Below are positions 24,348-35,440 of a stretch of 64,000 nucleotides of DNA, piece by piece. The notes below the pieces were generated by a model. The model saw only the letters and a program-made list of their open reading frames with translations, did no database searches and had not been told where the DNA came from. The DNA comes from Cucumis sativus (lineage: Eukaryota; Streptophyta; Magnoliopsida; Cucurbitales; Cucurbitaceae). Both the position numbers and the translations under genes were made by a program. Positions within the stretch are counted from its first letter, which is position 1, and every line of letters begins with the position of its first letter. The stretch is taken from assembly GCF_000004075.3 (NCBI RefSeq), contig NC_026655.2:20197489-20261488 (forward strand), written 5' to 3'.

Positions 24348-24620
24348 TTCATAATTTATATATATAATTTAATCATTATGATTTTAATAAAACACTTATA
24401 ATGAAAGATTATTATAAAACTAAATTCAAACTTTTCAAGTTAAACAAACTAAATTTAAGGAGTTTTTTTTATTAGAATAGGAATGTTGAAGTCAAAGAAA
24501 ATCAATCATATAGTACAGATTGGAACTGACCATCCAACTTTTGATAATTTAATGAACAAAAAGTTCCAAAATGTGTGTAATGTTGACTATGCCCAATTTA
24601 ATCTATATGCACAAGAAACT
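24348..24620 (+). repeat. Inverted duplication, copy A
   Basis: This segment, from CTTCATAATTTAT to GCACAAGAAACT, matches the reverse complement of 41722-41981 almost throughout. Shared words include ATTATGATTTTAATAAAACA, GAATGTTGAAGTCAAAGA, GAACTGACCATCCAACTTTT and AAGTTCCAAAATGTGTGTAA. By eye about nine bases in ten agree, with a few small indels. I do not see clear terminal inverted repeats, so it may be a transposon or a rearranged piece of gene-flanking DNA. Confidence 0.85.
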
Positions 24621-25289
24621 TAAATTTTAAATCATTAGTAACCATTGAAAATACCTCCTAACATAGAACACACTTAAATTTTGGGAGAATGATTTTAAAT
24701 TTATCTGATAAATTTATGTTTATAATAAGAAGTTTAGTAATTTCAATCAAGATACTTATCTGATAAATTGTTTAGTATCCTAAATTTTAATGGTTCACGT
24801 ATAGCTTTCTCTTTAGTTTTAATTTAGGCTCTCTCTAAGTTTGAGCTCCATTTAATTATTTCCATAATAATACTTATTCAAGCCTTTGTATGAGATTCTT
24901 TCAATACATATGTTTAGGCTTTTCCAAGAGTGAGACCAGTCTCTCTCCATATATATGTTTTGCCTAAATACTATATCAAAAGGACAATCTCTTCCAAAAT
25001 CTACGATAACTATCAAAAACTCAACCTTAATGAAGAATAGATAGAAGTTTAAGTTTAAGATTTAGATCAACGCTGAGCTCAAAACATTAAATTTACAAAC
25101 TTTTCTAATGAGGTGAGTGAGGCTGGTTTGAGCCATTTGAGCCATCTTATTTTGTGTAGTTACGATGTATTTTGTAAGAGCACCGAAATAGAGTTCTATT
25201 ATTAGTTTTTCACACCCTTTACTCATATACTTTCTTTGCTTTTATTTCATAACAAGTTATTTAAGACAATTTCACTCTTTTAAACGTCC
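24621..25289. other. Intergenic region upstream of the PIG-X leader
   Basis: AT-rich sequence without a supportable gene. The end of the segment probably contains the PIG-X promoter, since a GC-rich leader-like segment starts near 25290. Confidence 0.45.
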
Positions 25290-25481
25290 GTCACACGCAC
25301 GAGGAAGCAAAAGGGGAAAATAAACTCAGCTCTGTCATTCTTGTTGTATCAACCGCACAACAGCCACCACCGCACGTCCGATTGCCGTCTCCGCCGTCTT
25401 CCTTGCTGCATCGCCTTGGCCAGTCGCCCAGCTCCGACATCTTGTCGGCAAACCGTTTTTAGTTGAAACTCATCTCGTCCG
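25290..25481 (+). other. Candidate 5' non-coding exon of the PIG-X gene
   Basis: A GC-rich segment in AT-rich surroundings, ending at TCCG|GTGTAAG, a good splice donor (GT at 25482). The first coding exon of PIG-X begins after TTTCTTTCAG at 26696, three bases before its ATG, so a leader intron of about 1.2 kb is likely. The intron interval 25560-26450 may hold transposon debris, which I cannot classify. Confidence 0.5.
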
Positions 25482-26698
25482 GTGTAAGCTCATGTTCCAT
25501 TCTTCTTTTAGTTATACTCATGGCCTTCGTACTTTTAATGCTTGAATTGTTTTGATAAGGAAAATTCATACCATTTAGTTTCGTATAAGAATTGAATGTT
25601 GGTAAGTGTTGAAAGGTACTTTTAATGCTTGAATCTCAGCTTGCATCCGTTGTCCTTCCACCATTCGTTGCTTTGTCCTCCTCGGATCGGTGAGATTCTT
25701 GAAGTTTTAATGTCCAATTTCAAATGGGGTGAGTGGTCTCTCAAATATTTCTCTCCCATTAGGAAGTAATCATAGAAGTGTTGATACCTTCGCTTACAGA
25801 TTTAGGTAGTGAGAAAGTTCCATGTGAGAGATTGACCTGACAAAAGCTGTTTTTCTAGTCCATCCTTTTTGGGAGGAGCTGAATTGGATGTGGGAAGTCA
25901 TTTGGTTAGCGGAAATTAACCTTATTACTCTAGGGCAGAGAGGATTAACCCATAACACTAGAAAATAAATGAAGTCTTACTGTAAAATTGGTTATGGAAG
26001 TTTCTTTGAGAAGACAGAAAGTCAATCAAACTAAGCATGGGTTAGATTCAAATGGCTAGTTCCATATCCGTTGTGTGAATGGTGCTATAATAGTGCTTGG
26101 TGCCCTAAATTGGCCACATTCATTCATGGTAGGATGGTGGCTTGGTCGAAGTTGTTTCTTAAAAGTTAAAGTTACCTTTTGTCTTTTCCCAACTTGAGAA
26201 GATTCCTAACCTGCCTACTTATCTTGAGACTTATATGAATTGTACAAATATGGAATATTTTGACCCCTGTTTTTGTTCATCCGCTACGAGTTGGTTAGAG
26301 ACAATTGGAATTATCCTCGTCAATAAAATGTATGGTTTTATGCTGTCCGAATGATTTTGTTGGTTGGTTTCTCAAAATTCTCTTAATGTGAAAATGTGAA
26401 AATGGAAAGTTTACAATCTTTTAGAATTCAACTTGCAGATTTATTTTAATAATGAACAAAAACAAATAGGGTTGATTATATATCAAAATTGAATCATTAC
26501 ATCAAAGGCTTTGTTGTAAATCTATTGAGTTGATAGATGCGATTCTTTTGTTTTTCTATCTTCGTTTTTGGATTGGGATTTACTACTTTCATTTCCTCGA
26601 CGAACCTCTTAGTGTTGAGAATTTCAAGTACAATGGTACAGATGGCCTTATAGATAAGCATTCAGACCATAACATTGTATTCTTATTTTCTTTCAGTT

Positions 26699-29600
26699 AT
26701 GATGAAGGTGGAGCTGCATAATTCTGTTTGTATTTGTTTATTGTTTGGAATTTCATTGATATTCTACCCTGCAGTTGGCTCTTTCCTTGATGGCATTTCA
26801 CACTCTAGTAAGGTCAGTCCTGATAATTTATTTCTCATTTCCGTTTTTTCATGTTTCATGTTTCACGTTTCTTATCTTTTCAATTGTATGTTCTGAAAGC
26901 ATTTAATTTGAAAATAAACTTAGAATACGAGCTAAAGAAGAACTTCATTTGCTTGATTTATGATTATTTTTATTATTATTTTTTCATAAGAAACAAAGAT
27001 AACATATATTCTCCTTTTGCTTGATTAAGAAACGGAAGAAATTTCTTTTGATCAGAGATTCATAGATTTGAGATCAATTAGATTGGTTACAAATCTGTAC
27101 AAGAATGTTGCTATGGTGCTAGTTGAAAGACTAAAGTCTTCTTCCTCCCTAATTTATTTTAAGAAAAAAGGCTAGAGTATGTATAACTTTTTACCATTTT
27201 GTTGATAAAAAAATGCTTTAATAAAGAAAGGAAACCCTGGACATCTGGTGTTTATTGCTAAGGGAGTAGTAGAAGATTATGTAACTAAGGATGAATATTT
27301 TTGAGAAATTATTTCAAATGGTAATAATACTAGTAGACAATGATAAACTTCTATTAGTGTCTATCAATGCCATTTATAGACATTGATAGAATTTATCATT
27401 CATAAATTTTGAAATTTTGTTATATTTTGGTTTATTTTGCTATATTCGAAATCAACCAAATATTTTAATTAGATTTAGAATAGAATGATATAATTGTTGG
27501 AATTTAATGTATGAGGTGTTGCTAAAGAAAGCCTTGGGGGCATGTAGATTTGTTGGATTACAGATTGTATTTGTGAATCAGGATTAATTACTTCCTTTGG
27601 AACTTTAAACTTATCTTCTTGGAATGCTTAACTCAGGATTAGATATCTCCCTTGAGACGCTAAACCTATCTTCTTGATATGCTCAACTCTTTCTCACTCG
27701 TCTTCTCCTTGTGATAGACAGTGAATGCTCACTCCTTCTTGCCAGACTTCATTCCTCGCTGCTATGCAGAATGCCTAACTTCTTCAATCAAAACGTCTGC
27801 TTCATTGCAACAACTCTTAAACGCAAACACTTCTTCCCATTTTGCCTTCCTTTGAAACGCAACCTTCTCCGCAAAATGTCTCAAAATTGAACTTAGCCAA
27901 AATAATCCATTCATCAAGGCTCTTCTTCAACAGAACTCCATTCTGGATCTGGGCCTTCAACTTGTGTGCTTACACCCCTCAACAAAATAGTGTTGCTGAG
28001 TGGAAAAATTGTCACCTTTTGGAAGTAACCTGTTTCGTCTAGTTCCCTTCCTTCTTCTCTGTAGGGAGATGATGTTCTTATTGCAGCTTATCTCATCAAT
28101 AGGATGCCCTCTCGTGCCCTGCATCTCCAAACTCCCTTAGATTGTCTCAAGGAGTTGCATCCCGCTACCTGCCTCACTTATGAGGTTCCACTTAGTGTGT
28201 TTGGGTGTACTGCCTATGTTCATAGCTTTGGCCCTAAGCAAATCAAATTCACCCATCGAGCTCCGGCATGTGTTGGGTATCCCCTTCATCAACGGGGCTA
28301 TAAATGTTTCCTCCCTCTTTCCTGTAAATACTTTATCATTATGGATGTCATCTTTCGTGAGGATCGACCTTTCTTTCCCGTTAGCTTTCTTCAGGGGGAG
28401 AATGTGAGTGAAGAGTCTAACTGTTCCTTAGAGTTTACTAGGCCTACCTCTGTTACCTTACCCGACCTCGATCCTCATCCAGAAAGGATTAGGCTGATCA
28501 ACCGACTCCAGTCCATGACTCTGAACCTCCACGAGATCAAGGTATGGCTAATCCTATTGACTCATAGGTTGACAGTAAAATGAGTAAGAATGGCATATTC
28601 AATATTTCTGTTTCTGAAGATATAGGAGAAAAGGACACTATTGGGGAGACTGAGGTCAGAGCAGAAACGAGTGGTAATGAGACTGAACAGGATCATTCGG
28701 GTTATCTTGATGAGTATGATCCTTCTCTTAACATTCCTACTGCGCTAAGGAAAGGTACTAGGTCCTACATGAAACACCCCATTTGTAACTTTGTTTCCTA
28801 TGAGAGTTTATCTCCATAGTTTGGAACCTTCACAGCCAACCTAGACTCTAATATGATACCTAAAAATATCCACAGTGTTTTAGAGTGTCCTGGCTGGAAA
28901 ACTGCAGTTATGGAAGAGATGAGAGCTCTTGAAAAGAAAAAGACTTGGTAGATCTGTACTCTCCTTAAGAGACCTAAAATTGTGGGATGTAAATGGGTGT
29001 TCATACTTAAATACAAGGCAAATGAAACTCTTGACAGGCACAAGGCCAAGTTAGTTGCAAAAGGGTTTACTTAGACCTATGGTGTTGATTACTTTGAAAC
29101 ATTTTCTCTTGTTGCAAAACTAAATACTGTTAGAGTTCTGTTATCTGTTGCTGTGAATAAAGACTGGCCCTTATACCAGCTAGATGTTAAGAACACGTTC
29201 TTGAACGGAGACTTGAAAGAGGAAGTTTATATGAGCCCCCTCCATGGTTTGAAGCCTTGTTTAATAATCGGGTTTGCAAACTCCATAAATTCTTGTATGG
29301 ACTAAAATAGTCACCAAAAGCATGGTTTGATAGCTTTACTACCTTTGTCAAGTTTCAAGGATATATAGTCAGGAGCACTTTGATCACACTTTGTTTATGA
29401 AAGTCTCCAAGGCTATGAAGATCGCCATGTTGATATTTTTTTTATCTAGGGATGACATCGCTGAGATCATCCTACTGAAGAAGAAGATGAGTGATGAATT
29501 TGAAATTAAAGATTTGGGGAATCTAAAGTATTGCATTTGTGAACTTGTTTTTGCAGAGTGTATAAACGAGAGGCATTTTGATGCTTGGAATATAATTCTG

Positions 29601-32600
29601 AGTTGTGTCTCAAATATCCTTAACAGTTGCAGCATACAGTAAGGGCTTGTCGATATGTGTTTTCATACTATTGATCAATGTGAACTGGATAAGAGAATCC
29701 TCCCCGTTCCAGTATCGTTCGTGAGGGTCTCCCGGTGTAGAATGAGATATCTCCCTTGTCAAAAAACCAAACTTGTGGCCCCCTTCAAGGATTATGTTAA
29801 TAGATTGGGACTATAAAAAATAGTTTTGACCATTTAATTTCTCCCTTGGAAAATATCCTGTAGATTGTTCCACTGGATTAGACACATAAGAAGAGGACAA
29901 AGTAGGGAGCGAGGTTATTGGAATCTCATAATACGTCAGTGAGGTCAAACGAGTGTTAGATGGTGCCCCTAGCGTTGCCTTAATCGTTGCAATTTGCTGT
30001 CGGATCATGTCCAGCTGATGTTGAGCGATACCAGGATTCAAACCTTGCTCTTGGCTATGCTGAGGACTCACTCACCTATAAAGTCAAGTGGGCTTGGGGA
30101 TTTCCAACCTTGGAGCAGCCACTAGGATTTGTGGCTAACTCAGCAGGAGGCGGCACATCCAAACCAGCAGCAAGAAACTGAACAAAAGTCAGTGGCTGGG
30201 TAAGTCTTGATGGCACGAGTGTGGCAGTGCATGAATCGATTGGGTGAAAGCGAAAGACGGAGCATACAATGAAGGTGTAGTTGCAAGCAACAACGCGTGA
30301 GGGCTTGGCTGGAGAAGGGATGGCGGCGCGTGCAGAATTTGTGCGGCTCAAGGGTTCTGGTTTTCGAAAGATTGCAATTGGGTAGGAAGGCGGCCAATGG
30401 GTTCCGAAGACATCGGAACTGCTCATCCAAGGCGGCGCTGATCCTAGCATCAACTGCGGCATTGATGTCGACGGTTGTCCCCTTTGCTTGGGTTCCATCA
30501 AGTTTTGATTGACTAGGGTTTCTTCGATTGCCTTCTCTGATATCATATTGAAAGTAGAGATGTAGAACAAACACAGATTTACATGGTACAGGAAAAAAAA
30601 TCACGATGTCGATATTTCTTATTATTTTCTTATGATAATAAAGGTGCAAGGGAGGAAATATTTATATGCAACACGAGCCTTATTAAAAGAATAAAAAATT
30701 AGAACAATGAATCACCACCTTTGGGCTTTCAACATGACTCAAGTTCACTATTTCTAACTATATATATACACATATATATCATACTGTGAGACCCCCAATT
30801 ATACACACATATGTTAGAAAGGGCAAAAAGGGGAGTTCACCAACAATTAATGAGGGAGAATGAGTGGGAGAAAGAGATCGTGCAGGTGGGCCCCGCTGGG
30901 GAGAAAATTGAGGAAGGCTATAAATAGTGATTGATGGGAAATAGGGAGGTAGGTATTTTTTGTCATCTTTAGGTTAAAGAGGGCGACTGTAGCTGTAGAG
31001 AGGGTATCCTTGTAAAGGATGCTGGTATGTTTCCTTTGTTATTTCTTTTCTCTGTTATATTTCATACTGTGGCTATAACCTTTTGGCTTATATATAAATA
31101 AAGAATCACAAAGTAGTGTCTTTGTCTAGCCATTGTTAGGTGTTTTATTTGATATTGTTGGTTAGAACCCTGACATTTGGTATCAGAGCCCGAAAACTGG
31201 AGGTTGTTACGTGACTCATGGCACAACGGCAGATGGAGGAAAGAGTGGAAGGAACTGAGAAGGAGATATTGAGTATGAAGGAAATGTTATTGGAGATGAA
31301 AAAGTCTGTGGAAAGAATCTTGAAAGGAAGGATGTTTGACTTTTTCAAGGACTCATGACAAACGAGTTTAGTGGCACGTTTGATTAGAATTCAACAAGAC
31401 GGCTCCTACAGTGATTATGTGAAGAAAATTTTCATATATTCAGCTCCTCTACCTCACATGGCAGAGAGTGTGTTACGAGATACTTTTCTAACCGGTCTAG
31501 AACCCAACCTTCAAGCAGAAGTTATTAGTCGATATCCCCAAACGTTGGAGGATTGTATGAGAGAGGCTCAACTAGTCAATGATCGTATTTTAGCAATGAG
31601 ATTGACTAAGGCCGATGGGAGGATGATGGAACCAAAGAAAAGAGAAGAGTACGCGGGCAAGCTCCAAGAGGGAATAGACAAAGGTTTCGCGAGGAAGACG
31701 GATTTTCCTATGAAACAGGTAACTATACCCATTAAGGGTAATTACCAAAAGAGTGAACCACCTATCAGACGCTTGTCAGACGTAGAGTTCAGGTCCAGAC
31801 TGGACAAGGGCCTATGTTTCAAATGCAATGAGATATATACACCGGGGCATAGATGTAGAGTGAAGGAAAAAAGGGAATTGTTATTATTCATCATGAATGA
31901 AGAAGAGAGTAAAGAAGATGAAGGTAAGACATAAGAGACACCAGGAGAGGTGGTGGAATTAAACCATCTAGATATTACAGAAGGAGAGGAAATTGAATTG
32001 AAAACCATCCATTGTATGGCATTGAAGGGAACCATGAAGCTGAAGGGAGTTATAAGGGGCAAGGAAGTTGTGGTATTGGTTGATAGTGGAGCCACCCACA
32101 ACTTCATACATGAAAGGACAGTAGAGGAAAAGAATATAATCTTGGAAGAAGGTACTCCATTTGCGGTTTTAATTGGAGACGACACCTAATGTACGGGCAA
32201 GGGCATATGCAAGAGAGTAAAATTGGAACTACAAGGAATTACTATGGTGGTTGATTTTTTGGCAATTGAGTTGGGAAATGTTGATGTAATCTTAGGGATG
32301 CAGTGGCTGGACACAACAGGCACAATGAAAATACATTGGCCGTCCCTAACCATGACCTTTTTGTCGGTAAAGAAGAAGATTGTCCTGAAAGGAGACCCAT
32401 CCCTCATCCAAGCAGAATGCTCCTTGAAAACAATTGAGAAAACTTGGGAAGAGGAATGTTGGTGATATATAATTAAATTCGCCTTCAACCACGAGCTTAA
32501 GCTTTTGGATGAATTGGTGGTTTAATATGGTATCAGAGCAGGTGGTCCAGGGAGGTCCTGTGTTCAAGCCCCTGCATTGTCGTTTCCTCCCCAGTTAAAA

Positions 32601-35234
32601 TCAATTTCCACTTGTTGGGCCTTTCAGATATTTCAAGCCCACAAGTGAGGAGGAGTGTTGGTGATATATAATTAAATTCGCCTTCAACCACGAGCTTAAG
32701 CTTTTGGATGAATTGGTGGTTTAATAGGACCAGGGTTTTTTGTTGGAACTCCAGAATTATGAAGTAGAAGCTAATATGGAGTACAGTAGGAAATAAAAGG
32801 GGATGAAGAAGATGTTCCAATGATCAAGTTTTTGTTGCAACAATATGCAGACATCTTTGAAGATTCTAAAAGGTTGCCCCCTAAGAGAGAAATAGATCAC
32901 TGCATCTTGATTCTACCAAATCAAAAACCCATCAATATCAGAACTTACAATATGGCCATGTACAAAAGGAAGAAATTGAGAAGTTGGTTGTGGAAATGCT
33001 ACAAGCAGGAGTAATCAGACCCAGTCACAGTCCTTACTCCAGCCCTGTTTTATTGGTTAAAAAGAAAGATGGAGGGTGGTGCTTTTGTGTGGACTACCGG
33101 AAGCTCAATCAAGTCACCATATCTGATAAATTTCCTATCCGTGTGATAGAAGAATTGCTGGATGAATTACATGGAGCCACGATTTTCACGAAATTGGATT
33201 TGAAATCAAGTTACCACCAAATTAGGATGAGGGAGGAAGACATCGAAAAGATTGTGTTCAGAACACACGCGGGCCACTATGAATTCCTTGTCATGCCTTT
33301 TGGACTCACAAATGCCACTGGGGAGGAAATTGAGGAAGGCTATAAATAGTGATTGATGGGAAATAGGGAGGTAGGTATTTTTTTGTCATCTTTATGTTAA
33401 AGAGGGTGGCTGTAGCCGTAGAGAGGGTATCCTTCTTGTAAAGGGTGCTGGTATGTTTCCTTTGTTATTTCTTTTCTCTCTTATATTTCATATTGTGGCT
33501 GTAACCTTTTGGCTTATATATAAATAAAGAATCACAAAGTACTGTCTTTGTTTAGCCATTGTTAGGTGTTTTATTTGATATTGTTGGTTAGAACCCTGAC
33601 ACATACATACACATATATATCGTACATACACATATATACCCTACATACAGTAAGAGTTCAACTATAAGAAATCCACAGCTCAACTATAAGGAAACCCACG
33701 ATAACCAAGCAAAATAATTTTGTTGTCTCTTGTAAAAGGAAAAAAAGGAAAAAAAGACTGATTTGCCTTTTATCCTCTTTAATAATTCATCGTGTTTACT
33801 ATTATCTGATGTGTCTTTGTTGGTGCAAAAGGCACTATAACTGTTTTAAAGATTGTTCATCTTGTCAAGCTTATCTTCTTTCTTCTATTCTTACTCTTGT
33901 ACTTAATTTTCAGGTTGGAAGACATATTATGGAATCCTATTATGAAAAACACGAAAGTTTTATTGATTCACTTTTTGATGATTTCCTGACACGAGATCTT
34001 CCCGTCAACATATGCGAAGTTTTACCAAGCGATCTAAATACATTGCTAAGTCTCTCAATTTGGTCAAGAATCAAGGGTGACGGTTCTCACCGTCAACTTT
34101 CATCGACCATCAAGTTCAAAATTGAAAAATCCCTGTTTCATGTTCCCACACACCACTGTAAGTTTATAATCATTGAACGACTACCATCGGGAGTTTTTGT
34201 TGACCCATTTGAATTGGAACATCTTCTTCATCGAGCTGGTAAATCAGATTTAAATTTCTCTTGTTTCTTTCCATGATTTTTTTCCGTTTTCTAGCCTAAG
34301 CAAATGGCATTGTCTTTATGATAAGTTCAACCCTTTTCTTGTACTGTTTTCTTCTTTTGTCAGTATTTAGTGATGTAGCTGTTTTTGGAGATACAAATTT
34401 GGAATTGCCTTCAGTCCTCTCCAACATTTCTGTTGTCGAGGTTCACAAGGACATTGGTCTCAATATCTTGTCACACAACAAGAATCTGATTGATTTCACC
34501 GTTGATCTGCCTTTACATTCACGATATCCAGTAAGCCTGAAATATCTTTTAGAATACTGACCTAGGTGATTTTGGTTTTTATCAAGTTTATTATGAATAA
34601 TCTGGGATCATGGATGTAATGGAATTTGAAAACTTCTTACTGTAAACTTAGCTTATATTAACATTGGATAAAGTATTCATGTCTCATGCTCCAACACTCA
34701 TGAAGCGCGTTAGATTTTTCCAGGATTGAGTGCGCATTCTTTGAATTCATATCAAATTCTTGACAAGTACAATAAACAGATGTCAACGCTTTGAATATTT
34801 TCTGAGCAAATGTTTGGAGTGCAAAGACATAATGCATAGCGGTTATTGACGTTGAATTTTTTTTTCATAATGTGTTGATGTTTTAAGATTGTTTCACCAC
34901 AAACCGTTCATTTTATTCACTTAAAATTGGTTAGTAATTAAATTTTCCTGCTGTTTTGCAGCGATTGGATGAAAGTGGTTACGTGGAAGTTAGACTGAAG
35001 GCTCCAGACTTGTTTTTGCAGTGTAGTATACAGGAAAAACCACACAATAGGACCTGTTTTTTTAGGTTGGAAACTGATGATGAAGAGGCAGATCTTACAT
35101 GGTCGATACCAGCAGGTAAACGATCTGATGCTGGAGTTGTTAGCGCTATTACTTTTGTTTCTGCTTTGTTATCAGTACTATGCATTGTATTTTCTACACA
35201 AGTTAGACAACCCAAAGTTTTGAAGCAATGTTAA
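26699..35234 (+). CDS. PIGX: PIG-X-like protein, GPI mannosyltransferase I subunit
   Basis: Four coding exons: 26699-26812, 33914-34238, 34364-34530 and 34962-35234, with phases 0, 1 and 0, giving 292 aa. Exon 1 encodes a signal peptide with a [14 protein letters not shown] core. Exons 2-4 encode a lumenal PIG-X domain, including [13 protein letters not shown], and one C-terminal membrane segment (about 261-281, [20 protein letters not shown]). PIG-X, like yeast Pbn1, is an ER membrane protein that stabilises PIG-M, the first mannosyltransferase of GPI-anchor synthesis. The second half is well recognised. Joining exon 1 across a 7.1-kb intron is an inference from phase, splice sites (AAG|GTCAGT and TTTTCAG|GTT) and the need for a signal peptide. 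That intron is packed with retrotransposon pieces. It lies between the two LRR kinases. Confidence 0.8.
27300..27440. repeat. Dispersed TCTATC/GATAGA repeat, copy 2
   Basis: The core GTCTATCAATGCC-TTTATAGA-CATTGATAGA is an imperfect palindrome, flanked by TTATATTTTGG and TTTTGCTATATTCG. It belongs to the same family as copies at 2250, 44520, 47830 and 48170 and lies in intron 1 of PIG-X. Confidence 0.5.
27840..29660 (+). mobile_element. Degenerate Ty1/copia fragment, integrase to reverse transcriptase
   Basis: Reading across several frames shows the copia order. The integrase C-terminal part has [35 protein letters not shown] and [16 protein letters not shown] linker follows, then the reverse transcriptase start ([40 protein letters not shown]) and a remnant of its end ([11 protein letters not shown]). 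There are many in-frame stops and frameshifts, and the YVDD active-site region is scrambled. The RNase H part and gag are missing. It is dead and lies in intron 1 of PIG-X in the sense orientation. The phrase content matches copia elements I associate with cucurbits. Confidence 0.85.
29800..30784 (-). mobile_element. Copia-type gag fragment with leader, antisense in the PIG-X intron
   Basis: On the minus strand two broken frames (about 30570-30080 and 30071-29811) read as the N-terminal part of a copia gag. One contains [20 protein letters not shown] and the other [12 protein letters not shown], which resembles plant retrotransposon gag. Just upstream on this strand, near 30545-30530, ATGATATCAGAGAAGG resembles a decayed initiator-Met primer-binding site (TGGTATCAGAGC), so sequence from about 30550 to 30784 is probably LTR. 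The Gypsy element at 30785 interrupts this LTR-like DNA, whose continuation resumes after 33606. Confidence 0.6.
30785..31175 (+). repeat. 5' LTR of the Gypsy element (391 bp)
   Basis: Starts TGTGAGACCCCC and ends AACCCTGACA, giving the TG...CA ends of an LTR. Its last 280 bp reappear at 33319-33601 with roughly ten substitutions and two small indels by eye. It contains a TATATATAAATAAAGAATC stretch near 31090 that could serve as a transcription or polyadenylation signal. Confidence 0.92.
31178..31190 (+). other. Primer-binding site of the Gypsy element
   Basis: TGGTATCAGAGCC lies two bases after the 5' LTR and matches the complement of the 3' end of plant initiator Met tRNA, the usual primer for many plant LTR retrotransposons. 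Confidence 0.9.
32457..32726 (+). mobile_element. TRIM/SMART-like miniature LTR retrotransposon nested in the Gypsy element
   Basis: Two identical 71-bp direct repeats (32457-32527 and 32656-32726) begin TGTTGGTGATATATAATT and end GGTGGTTTAATA. The first is followed at once by TGGTATCAGAGC, an initiator-Met primer-binding site. The second is preceded by a purine tract (GTGAGGAGGAG). The whole is 270 bp without coding capacity, the layout of a terminal-repeat retrotransposon in miniature. Flanks carry similar short words (GGAA left, GGAC right). The Gypsy polyprotein frame stops at the left border and resumes at the right one, which confirms insertion after the Gypsy element. Identical repeats suggest a fairly recent insertion. 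Confidence 0.88.
33319..33601 (+). repeat. Truncated 3' LTR of the Gypsy element
   Basis: Matches the last 280 bp of the 5' LTR from GCTATAAATAGTGATTGATG through AACCCTGACA. It starts abruptly after the reverse transcriptase codons for NAT. The sequence at the junction (CTGGGGAG) is also present at 30896 in the 5' LTR, so the internal deletion probably ended in this short shared word. Confidence 0.9.
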
Positions 35235-35305
35235 CTGATTCAACAATTCTTCTTCTTTTCAAGAGTACGTTTAGTCTTGAGCCTGCTCAAGAGGTGTAAC
35301 ATTTT

Positions 35306-35440
35306 GGTTGGGATACAAATTTTGGTTCACGTGGTTTGAAGGAAGTTAAAATTTATTTACTATGATTTAAAAATGGTTGGGATACAAATTTGGTTCTTAT
35401 GGTTCGAAGAAAGTTAGAATTCAGTTATTATGATTTAAAA
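35306..35440. repeat. Imperfect tandem duplication downstream of PIG-X
   Basis: Two units of about 66-69 bp (35306-35374 and 35375-35440) both start GGTTGGGATACAAATTT and end with ACTATGATTTAAAA or TTATGATTTAAAA. It may fall in the PIG-X 3' UTR or just beyond it. Confidence 0.85.

Larger units (their letters stand above)
30785..33601 (+). mobile_element. Defective Ty3/Gypsy element with CATAC target-site duplication
   Basis: The order is a full 5' LTR (30785-31175), a primer-binding site, gag with a zinc knuckle ([14 protein letters not shown] near 31820), a protease core ([15 protein letters not shown] near 32075) and the first part of reverse transcriptase ([20 protein letters not shown] to [10 protein letters not shown], ending near 33315). 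A truncated 3' LTR follows (33319-33601). The CATAC word occurs on both sides (30780-30784 and 33602-33606). In-frame stops occur in gag and protease and there is a frameshift near 32970. Everything from the reverse transcriptase active site through the integrase and the start of the 3' LTR is deleted. A 270-bp TRIM-like element is nested at 32457-32726. Not autonomous. Confidence 0.9.

Noticed and set aside
32528-32540. TGGTATCAGAGC considered as part of a tRNA gene
   Set aside because: It is a primer-binding site right after a terminal repeat. No tRNA cloverleaf surrounds it. The same applies at 31178.
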